Assembly (NCBI GenBank): GCA_009733775.1
Contig: WOGZ01000043.1
Location: forward strand, 62,001-126,000
Source of the DNA: Alectoria sarmentosa
Taxonomy: Eukaryota; Ascomycota; Lecanoromycetes; Lecanorales; Parmeliaceae
Direction: 5' to 3'
Length of the DNA: 64,000 nucleotides
Shown here: positions 56,101 through 64,000 of the stretch, one piece after another
Layout: each line of letters starts with the position of its first letter
How positions within the stretch are numbered: position 1 is the stretch's first letter
Notes under the pieces: generated by a model
The model's input: only the letters and a program-made list of their open reading frames with translations
Database searches by the model: none
Told to the model about the DNA's origin: nothing
Made by a program: the position numbers and the translations under genes

Positions 56101-57746
56101 TCATACTGATCCAAGGACCGTAATCGCACCCTCCCCATCTAGCGACACCAGATTCTGCGCGCTTGATCCCCATTCTACGGACACTGCTGGCACCCCACTT
56201 CTCAGAGGCTCCGACCACTCTTTTGAGAATTTTGAGTAATGTTGAACACTTACTCCAGTCGGTCCTGCGGTTGCTAGGTATTGACCAGTGTAGTCCCATC
56301 GTACGCTCGTTACTTGACCACCAGTCTCAAGAACCTTGATCTGAGATGCCTTGCGAAGGTCCCAGATTGAGACACTCGTCGAGCCTTTTGCAGCAGCTGC
56401 AAGCCAAATACCATTCTCGGAAAACTCTACTGCTTCGAGGGGACCTGTTGCATCAAAATTGGCTGCGTTGGCTCCAGTCTTCATCTCGTACAGCTTGATT
56501 TGGCTATCGGCGCCTCCTGCAGCAAAAAGATGGCCGTCGGGGTGGAATTGAGCGGTGATCAGTGCTATTGAGATTTTAGCATGTCTCCCGGGGCGTTGCA
56601 GACTATACCTTATCTTACCAGAATTCGTGAATATCTGAAGCGCTTGTACAGAAGATGTGAGGTCGTAGAAGATGTAGCTTTTGTCCACGCCCACTGAAGC
56701 CAGTATGTCTCCGCTTGGATGCAGCGCCAGCGCCGTCACTGCACCAGCATGTGCGGAAAAGCTTGAGACCTCGACACCATTCTCGAAAACCTTGACGATC
56801 CCGGATGATGTTCCAACGATAGCCTTGGATCCAGCCCACAAGGTGTCTGTGACAGGATTACCGACGGGGAGCTCTTGGACCAACTTATTCTGGGATATGG
56901 AGAAGACACCTGCGGTCCCATCACTACCACCAAACAGAGCCAGATCGCCGCTTGCGTCTACTGAGACTGTCCGAGCACCAGCATAAAGAGATTTCGACTT
57001 CTGCGTTGGCGTGAAATTTGATATTACATCAGGAGTTGCCCAGCCTTCCGGTACCGCACGCTTGCGTCGAGTCTTCGACAGCCTGAACAAGGCGTCAATA
57101 ATTGCCGTCACAGGTGTCGGCGTCTAATAACAGAGGACGGTCACATACCTCTCTTGCGTAGCCTCCACCTTCGCGACAAGATGTCCTGGAAGCTCTTGCC
57201 CATCAACCTGCATGGCGTCTCCATTGCTGGCTGGAACGCCGTTGACAGTGATCCTTGATAGCGCTTCTCGAGCTTCATCTCTTTCCCTAGATAGCCTGGT
57301 AATCACCCTGACTGCTGCATCGTGCTCATACAATGCCCTGCTGAGCTCTTGCCGTGTCTGTGTCAAGTGTTGTCGTAGAGTATGTGTTTCCAATGCGAGT
57401 GCGTCCCATTCGTTTTGGAAAACAGAAAGCAATGACGGTATTGAAGTGAGGGTAGGAGGGCGTGGGCGAAGGGTGCGTGATGATCTAAGCTCTATCAGGG
57501 CATCCGTCGTGAGATCCTCATTTGTTACTGGATCCTTGCCATGTTCTGAAATGTAAGCTTCAATGAGACGTTTTTCAAAGACGTTTCCTATTCACATTAG
57601 CTTGATCAAAACTTGTTGAAGTCTTCAATGCTTACCACTCTTTGCTGAAATTACGGGGACTTGAGGAGCTTCGCCAGAAACTGTAGGGTATTAGCTATCT
57701 GGAAGACGATAACGCTGAATCACAGGGACTTACTGGCGCACAGCAT
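56101..57746 (-). CDS. PRP19: Prp19, spliceosomal U-box ubiquitin ligase
   Basis: Five exons (57746-57734, 57680-57636, 57587-57149, 57082-56619, 56564-56101) give 474 residues. The N-terminal U-box reads MLCA, then ISGEAPQVPVISAKSG, then NVFEKRLIEAYISEHGKDPV. Next comes the coiled coil for tetramer formation (about 75-145). A linker containing LSKTRRKRAVPEGWA leads into a seven-blade WD40 propeller to the end. Prp19 is the core of the NineTeen complex, needed for spliceosome activation, with ubiquitin ligase activity. The first exon is only 13 nt. The last intron (56618-56565, GTAAGA donor, CTAAA branch, AATAG acceptor) is 54 nt and has no in-frame stop. Splicing gives NSALITAQFHPDG, the expected propeller sequence, so I take it as a true intron. 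Confidence 0.95.
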
Positions 57747-58093
57747 TGTGTTTCGGTTTCAAAGATGATTGTTTGGAGAATGCACAGTGGGAACGGTCGA
57801 CCTAGTTGTTGCGCAAAAGCTTCTTCACAGTAGAGTACTTCCATAATTTTGGTTTGGGTGCTTGGCGTTGTGGAACGCCAAGACATCCAGCATTCGGACC
57901 CTTAGTCAAGCTCTACGAGCAATTAAGAAAGTTGACTTCCAATTTCTATTGGAGAAGCTCCAGCCTGTTTACTCTTTGGCTATCGGATTTAGAATCTTGG
58001 TTTTTGATTTTTTGTCGAGAAGGTTTTGAAGGGCATTGTTGTGAATTAGGGACGTGTTCAAAATCCACGAAAAAGGGGCAAACGGTCTTCATT

Positions 58094-58685
58094 TCAAGGC
58101 TGTATAGCTTCTTCATCAAACGACAACTTCATCCTTTTCCTTTTTTTCACTCTAGTTTTCTTGCTATTCTTTCCAGAATCACTCTTTCCAGGAGCTACTT
58201 CGTCTTCGTCGTCTTCTTCTTTTTCTTCTTCATCGCAAACAACCTTCGCCAGCCTCCGCTTAGTTGTACCTCCAATACCTGCGACTTGCTGCTTCACCAG
58301 AGCCGCTTCTCTAGTGGCCTTGTCCTTTTTAGGTTCAGCCTCCTGTATACCAGGCCGAGCTTTTGCTGACATAGGCATTTTATTCTCATCGTCTTTGTCG
58401 GCGTTATCGGCGGCTACTAGGGCTTCATATTCGGCTCTTGATAAAGTATCCTGGCTGTCCTCCACAACATAGGTAGGTTGATCGTCCTCCTCTCCCTCCC
58501 GTGCCTGCTTTCTTGGCCTCGCCAGTGGCCGCTCGTGGCGAGATGAGTCACGCTCTCCGTACTCGCCCTTTAGTCTGCGAAGAAAAATTGGCTCATTCGA
58601 TTCTATATCTCAATTAGATTCCTTTGGACGACAATCAGTAGACATGAATTGTACCGTAGCTAAGGTTCTTTGCATTGAAGCTCAT
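58094..58685 (-). CDS. DUF4604-like small nuclear protein
   Basis: Two exons (58685-58655, 58602-58094) give 179 residues. The N-terminus MSFNAKNLSYESNEPIFLRR with a following RLKGEYG is the pattern I associate with the DUF4604 family. The rest is highly charged: Arg-rich around 30-50, an acidic run (EEEKEEDDEDE) near 140, and a basic end with KKTRVKKRKR, a likely nuclear localisation signal. Function is unknown. The first exon is 31 nt and its donor GTACAA is fair. The plus-strand frame over this gene (57806-58472) is a shadow. It lies 347 bp downstream of the PRP19 start side, both on the minus strand. Confidence 0.8.
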
Positions 58686-59717
58686 TGTAGAACGCTACCT
58701 GAAGTTTGGGATTTGGAAAAAGAAGAAGAAAAGAGGACGAGCCCAGAATCGTGGAATAACACTGAATCGAGGACAGAGAAGAAAGCAATGCCCCAATAGC
58801 GATGTTGGTAGAGGTTAACGGCTCCCAAAGTCGATAATGCTCTCAGATAACGGGCATAACGGTCTCTAGGGTAGGGTTAATAATGACACATCTACTCGAA
58901 TATCGGTACTTTGAAATCACGCATTCCAACACGAGAGCAGACTGGCCAGAAATTTCACCAGCACGACATCAAGTTTCTATACTTGTGCGAGTCAAATAAT
59001 AGAACTACTCGTACTGTTGCCGCGTAAAGATGCTTTGACACTTCATGTCGATCTCGGTTTCGGCAGCCATGGCATTGACAAATTTGCCCCGCCAAGACCC
59101 AATATCTTGGCAAGCTAACCTTAAGAGATAAGGTCGAAAAGCTTCTCCCGACGGACTGGAAGACAACTGTTCGCGTGGTATTAATATTGATGATTCTAGT
59201 ATTCACTCTTACCTGCAGTCACCTGTGCCATCTTCTACAGATTGTTTTGTTGTGCTTCAGTCTCCTTTTGGCAACACTTCTTGTCCCGGCGCCATAGGAT
59301 ACCTGGCCGCTGAAGTGGCGGCGGACCCTACGTGAGATTCATCTTCCAACCTCCTATCCCATTGCCTCCACCAAAAACATCTACTCAAGGAATGAATGCT
59401 TGCCGAGAAGTCTTCGCACGATACATGACGATATTACGAAGCCCGAAGCGACATTCCGGAGTCTGACTGGCTTTTGGCCACCATCTCAGCCAACCGTGGG
59501 GCATCCCCCAGCCGCTCGTTACCAACTGCGTACAGTGTTTTGAGCACCCCAATCCATTTTCCCACGAATTTTTTTTCGCTTCTATGTACCTTAATCTGGA
59601 CCGAAATACCTTTCTGCGCTCCTTGAGTTGAATCACCCGGATACTGGCCGTTCTTGGGGTCCCCTATTGCTCTTGCTTTTAGGTCTCTGAGCACGCCGTT
59701 GAGGGTTTATCGCAGCC
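58686..59717. promoter_or_regulatory. Divergent upstream region, DUF4604-like / KTR-like
   Basis: One kb between divergent starts. Minus-strand frames at 58955-59206 and 59385-59694 show no domain. No specific motif is called. Confidence 0.45.
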
Positions 59718-61458
59718 ATGGGGTTTGTCAGAAGCCTCATCAAACGGATACCTTCTACCCCGGCTCTACCATCCCTCGAAGATCTGAGCAATGAGAAAGA
59801 TCGATTCGCACCTAGGTTATCCTTCTTCAAAAGACGCATACGGCTGAAAGGCAATTCAAAGATTTCTGTCCCGCTAGGCGCTGTAGTACTATTTCCATGT
59901 CTCGTCATAATCCTAATAGTTGTCCTCATCGTTCGGCATCCCTCTTCGCCTGGAGGACTGATGATGCCCGCTGGGGCTCCACCAGCTATTCGGTAAGCCT
60001 GGAATTGCCTGCATACAGGCTTCGATGCATAGACTGATCCTAACGCAGGAAGATAAGCGAGCAATATGACAAAGTATTTGTTACCGGCTGCCTTGAGCCT
60101 CAGACAAACGGACCACGAGCCAACGCAGCATTAGTGATTCTGGCAAGAAATCAAGAGCTGGAAGGTGTGGTCCAATCGATAAAATCAATGGAGAGACACT
60201 TCAACCGGTGGTTCCATTACCCGTATGTGTTTCTCAACGATGGAGATTTCAACACGACGTTCAAGGAGACCATCTTAAATCACACAAGTGCTCCTGTCGA
60301 ATTTGGAAAAATAGATCCGACTATGTGGGGGTATCCAGACTGGGTCAATATTGATACGGCAAGAGAAGGGATCAGGAAGCAAGGGGATGCTGCCATCATG
60401 TATGGTGGTATGGAGAGCTATCATCACATGTGCAGGTTCTATTCAGGGTTTGTGTTGAATCTTGCTCGTACACTTTCACCACGCTTACGGACGATCTAGC
60501 TTCTTCTACAAGCATGAGCTCCTACAGAAGTACGACTGGTACTGGCGAATTGAGCCAGAAATCAAGTACTTCTGTGATATCACATAGTGAGTCTCGTCCG
60601 GCTGAAGTTCGATACGTCAGTAAGTGCTGATAGGTTTCAGCGACCCCTTCATACACATGGAACGTGCGAACAAGACCTATGGATTTACCATCGCAGTCAA
60701 AGAACTTAGAGAGACTGTCCCAAACATCTTCCGGTACGCATCGGCGTATAAGCGCGTCAACAACTTGACGTCCCAGGGACTGTGGGAGATGTTTGCAGAG
60801 CCTGAGTCTGCCGCGGAGGATGTTTCGCTGCCTGAAGATAACCCCAAATACAAAAAGCCGCTGCCTGAAGAAATACTTAGCTCTGAGCCCGGTCAAGGAG
60901 GAGTGCCAGATGTCGACCCAGAAGCCATGGAAGGGGAGACGTACAACATGTGCCATTTCTGGAGCAACTTTGAAATAGCGAGGTTAGACTGGTTCAGAAG
61001 CAAGGAATACAATGACTTCTTCGACATGATGGACCGAAGTGGAGGTTTCTGGATGGAAAGGGTACGTTGTGGTCCCATTTGATGTTAGGATGATTTCACT
61101 GACCTGGTTACAGTGGGGAGATGCACCGATTCATTCCTTGGCAGCCGGCGCTCTATTGGCTCCCCAGAACATACATTACTTCCGAGACATCGGATACCGG
61201 CATACGACAATACAACATTGCCCAGCAAATGCGCCTGGCAACCGGCAGCTGGCTAGACCTCCATTCCTCGAGATGACTACCAATGATGATAGGAGGAGGA
61301 GAGAGGAAGATGAATACTGGGAGACGTGGGATCCGGTAAAAGAAAATGGAGTTGGCTGCAGGTGCAAGTGTGATACTGACATTGTTGATGTCGAGGGGAA
61401 ACAAGGAAGCTGTCTTGATGAATGGGTGAATGTGGCAGGGGGGTGGGCATCTGCTTAG
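59718..61458 (+). CDS. GT15-family alpha-1,2-mannosyltransferase (Ktr4-like)
   Basis: Five exons (59718-59992, 60049-60447, 60500-60586, 60641-61061, 61114-61458) give 508 residues. It is a type II Golgi protein with one anchor at about 51-73 and a catalytic domain from about 100. Family landmarks in order are RANAALVILARNQEL, YVFLNDGDF, GKIDPTMWGYPDW, the RIEPEIKYFCDITYDPF region (assembled from two splices), TYNMCHFWSNFEIARLDWFRS with the conserved glutamate of the active site, and GGFWMERWGDAPIHSLA. Kre2/Mnt1-family enzymes add alpha-1,2-mannose to N- and O-glycans using GDP-mannose and manganese. The Ktr4 subgroup is my best guess from the insertion before the active site. The long Glu/Pro-rich insert around residues 300-330 is typical of filamentous fungi. 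Confidence 0.93.
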
Positions 61459-62695
61459 AAGGAGGCCTGGCCTTGGCCCCAGAACATTTCATTCTATTCC
61501 AGGGCATTCTCATTCAGCGTTTCTGCCTTGACATTCCGCATTGGGAGGCGTTACTCGGCGCTCGTGCATACCCCCAAGGGGTATAGTCCAATAATCAGCT
61601 TTGGGAGCAGGGAGGCTTCACTTAGCTTCCTGTACAGCATACCATTTCAGCCTATTGCAGTGAAAAGAAGAGCTACTCACAGAATGCGACCATGACGATT
61701 CGTGGGCATTGATTCTCTGGCACTGTTTATTCGTTGCAGAAGCTATCCAATGGTTGTGGATCTCCATTCTATATGAAATACGACAGCTCTACGAGTACTG
61801 GATTGATTTTCCAGGGCTTCGAGAAGCACGCTGGCACTATTTGTATCCAGGGGAAAGAGCCTTCTTTTGGAGTCGCTCTGGACGGACAATGGAATGGCAT
61901 GCTCAAAGTCGAGGTATTGACCATGGGGTGATTTCATAGCGTAGTATAGTATATTGATAGCATTAGCATATGAGTAGCATCTACGCGTAGCGTAGCATAG
62001 CATAAGTACCTAGGTAGGATGGCATACAGTAAGTAAGGTACTTGAAGTAGCTTTCGAAATGCGATAAGAGGTTTCTTATCCCCACTAGCGCGGGGTTTGA
62101 GGAAGGCAGCAAAGCAAATGATCCGCTAAGGTACATCTCAACCCCTCTCTCCGGTCTCCATGATTGTGAAACGAATGCCATCAACCACTCTGCCCAAGAA
62201 GTTCAGCGCTACCTCACAGCGCTTTGACTTGCTTAGCATTCATTGACCACCTCTCGTCTACTTGTATTGTAGTATTCACCTCCTTCACTCGTGCTCTCCC
62301 TGTCATCGGCCTACTTACTCTACCTGCAAGTCCCCGTGATCGCCTAGAGAGCTTAAGAGTCATAAGGCTGCCTTGGCTCTTAACACCGGAAGCCTGCGTT
62401 CCATACTTTGGGTAAGTATCTTGCCTACTACTTGCCTCTTCTCAACTTCTCAAGATGTTTGGAGAAGATAACTCGCGCTTCCTATGACCCTCACCCATAC
62501 CGCCCCACCATGCCTTCCTAAGAACCCATCATACCCTGCTGCTGTCGTGGTGGAATGGTCTCCGCTGATTCCATGCAGCAAATTGAGGAACGCAAGCCTC
62601 ATCCTCCCATCGAATCTTCTGTCAACCTCAGATTCCCTACCATATCCGTACATGGTACGCCTACTAGCTGGCTGTCCCAGTCTCAGCTCGTCACC
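61459..62695. other. Intergenic 1.2 kb
   Basis: No gene supported. Frames at 61709-61939 (plus) and 61743-62003 (minus) overlap each other. TAGCAT/TAGCGT words repeat around 61935-62005. The last 300 bp are CT-rich, as expected for a leader of the gene at 62696. Confidence 0.5.
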
Positions 62696-64000
62696 ATGAC
62701 TTCCCAGCATGACGACAATTCATGTGATGATACAACGAGCTCTCTCGGAGACAGCTCCTACGACTTCGTAGATGATAGAAGCATTGCCACAACCGATGAT
62801 GAAGACCAAGACCCAATGACTGAGTCCATCACCTCGAGTGATGGGCATGACTTCGACCAACCAGATGTCCGCCATATACAAAGCAGACCAGATGACCCAC
62901 GAGGTCAGAGCTCTCACAGCCAGGGCTGCAACAGCTCCAGCGCTCAAGAGACCCACTCAAAGTTCGACCTTCCTCCCTCTGGACGAGAATCAGAACTGCA
63001 GACTACGACCGATCAAGTTCCTCTGAAAAAGCTACTCGAGCAACAGGAGGTTATCGAATTCGTCGAGCCGAGCGTCACCAATCTGAACTTCTCAAGGCCT
63101 ATCGAGGTATCGCACACGTTAACGATAATTGACGGCCAGGATCCTCTCATCAGCAATTTCTTTCTCAACGTGCTAGAGCACGGGTCTGGAAAGGTGGCCG
63201 TCACTGTTAGACAAACCATGGCCAGCCATGGCCTCCAACTTCGAGGCAGGCCGTACAAGATCCTATACGTCGGGGACTTCCCCATAAGGGATGTCATTGT
63301 ACAGAAGATTGCTACGGCCTTGGCAGCCTCGCTGAACAACAGCTCCTCCAAAAGCTCTGAAAAACCTCGACCTTCTAGGTTTAATGTTGTTCCAATTTCT
63401 GCATTCGGTGAGGAAGCTTCTCCAGAAGTCGTCCTTATCGACTCGTCAGGTCTTGAGATGAGTGTTGAGGAGTGCAGCTTCGCTTCTTTCGCAAGAAACG
63501 AAGGTGGAAACGATACCATACGGATGCAATTGTCTGAAGGGAGTCTGGTTGTTTCCTCTTGGTCTGGTTCGAAATTTGTCGTTTCGAACAATTGGAGGAC
63601 TCCTGATATAGCGGTGATTTGTTCTTCAGAAAGGGATAACGTGGCTTTGAAGCAGACTCGCCTCATCGCTCGATCTTTCATGAGCCGTCACGCGATACAG
63701 ACAATCGTCATCACAGAGACCTCACACCGCGACTCTCATACAGATGCTGTTACGTTGGATTACCTGACTCCACACATTCATCTGGAGTCTCTAGAAACTA
63801 TGGGCCTGAATCGTAGTCAGACCGTCCGACGGTTGCCGATTGATCTCGCGACGTTCCTGAGCATTGATGCCGGGCAGATGAATAGAAATCTCGCTTGTCT
63901 GGATGCTGCTCGTGGATCGTCCAGAAGCCGCCCGCCTTCGAAGGTCGCGAGATCCAGGGGATCCTCGCACGACCGCCTCTCGCTCCAAGAGATCTATGAT
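62696..64000 (+). CDS. Large acidic-N-terminus protein, 5' part (runs off window)
   Basis: From the ATG at 62696 the frame is open for 435 codons to the right edge without a stop or a needed intron. The first 110 residues are acidic and Ser/Asp/Gln-rich (DDTTSSLGDSSYDFVDD). From about residue 125 the sequence becomes ordinary globular protein: EVIEFVEPSVTNLNF, then LEHGSGKVAVTVRQTM, then RPYKILYVGDFPIRDVIVQKI, and later TPDIAVICSSERDNVALKQT. The last 30 residues are Ser/Arg-rich. The pattern KILYVGD...IVQKI hints at an alpha/beta fold but I cannot name a family. No signal peptide or membrane segment is visible so far. Lack of frame interruption over 1.3 kb strongly supports coding. Confidence 0.8.
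   Translation, partial: MTSQHDDNSCDDTTSSLGDSSYDFVDDRSIATTDDEDQDPMTESITSSDGHDFDQPDVRHIQSRPDDPRGQSSHSQGCNSSSAQETHSKFDLPPSGRESELQTTTDQVPLKKLLEQQEVIEFVEPSVTNLNFSRPIEVSHTLTIIDGQDPLISNFFLNVLEHGSGKVAVTVRQTMASHGLQLRGRPYKILYVGDFPIRDVIVQKIATALAASLNNSSSKSSEKPRPSRFNVVPISAFGEEASPEVVLIDSSGLEMSVEECSFASFARNEGGNDTIRMQLSEGSLVVSSWSGSKFVVSNNWRTPDIAVICSSERDNVALKQTRLIARSFMSRHAIQTIVITETSHRDSHTDAVTLDYLTPHIHLESLETMGLNRSQTVRRLPIDLATFLSIDAGQMNRNLACLDAARGSSRSRPPSKVARSRGSSHDRLSLQEIYD

Noticed and set aside
57806..58472. Plus-strand ORFs rich in Phe and Ser
   Set aside because: They are antisense to the Lys/Glu-rich DUF4604-like gene, which explains the composition.
1..64000. CRISPR arrays, tRNA genes, insertion elements, secondary-metabolite cluster
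   Set aside because: No spaced direct repeats, no tRNA B-box-like sequence with a foldable partner, no transposase, and no polyketide or peptide synthetase was seen. Gene content is ordinary fungal nuclear DNA.

Overview
The window is nuclear DNA of a filamentous ascomycete (Pezizomycotina). The evidence is many short introns (mostly 45-70 nt, with CTRAY-like branch points and YAG acceptors), genes on both strands separated by 0.2-2 kb, and fungus-only families: HAM1-like protein, Zrg17, Mdm10, GT32 and GT15 mannosyltransferases, and Dug3. The Mdm10 sequence looks closest to what I remember of Dothideomycete Mdm10, but I could not run a search. I reconstructed exons by hand from splice sites and reading-frame continuity. 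No tRNA, rRNA, CRISPR array or intact transposon was recognised.

Layout, 1-25 kb. The left edge holds the 5' part of a triosephosphate isomerase gene (minus). It is followed by a His/Arg-rich protein of unknown function (minus), a seven-exon HAM1-like gene (minus), DUG3 glutamine amidotransferase (plus), and a divergent pair: the zinc-transporter subunit ZRG17 (minus) and the mitochondrial outer-membrane gene MDM10 (plus). From 14.5 to 19.9 kb the DNA is gene-poor. It has one small spliced gene of unknown function, exon-like fragments, and two kinds of tandem repeat. A small unknown gene (plus), a bestrophin-like anion channel with a probable GC-AG intron (minus) and acetoacetyl-CoA synthetase (minus) follow.

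Layout, 25-43 kb. A repeat-rich divergent promoter separates acetoacetyl-CoA synthetase from LCB2 (serine palmitoyltransferase). A GT32 glycosyltransferase with a long Ala/Val-rich tail comes next. From 31 to 41 kb the DNA is sparse, with a secreted protein, a single-pass cell-surface protein and several uncertain ORFs.

Layout, 41-64 kb. This part is dense and housekeeping in character: a ChlI/MoxR-lid-like protein, VPS16 (HOPS/CORVET), a short kinesin-3, TAF14 (YEATS), the 3-hydroxyacyl-CoA dehydratase PHS1, a RING protein, PRP19 (spliceosome), a DUF4604-like nuclear protein, a KTR-type mannosyltransferase, and a large unknown ORF running off the right edge.

The genes do not form one pathway. 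Several touch membrane and lipid biology (LCB2, PHS1, MDM10, VPS16, HAM1, acetoacetyl-CoA synthetase) and two are Golgi mannosyltransferases, but this looks like ordinary gene order rather than a cluster. I found no convincing new multi-gene system. The oddities are local: introns that keep the frame open, a non-canonical splice donor, tiny first exons, stop-codon contexts, closely abutting ORFs, repeats and low-complexity tails. There is one assembly gap (51341-51380) inside a hexanucleotide array in a TAF14 intron.
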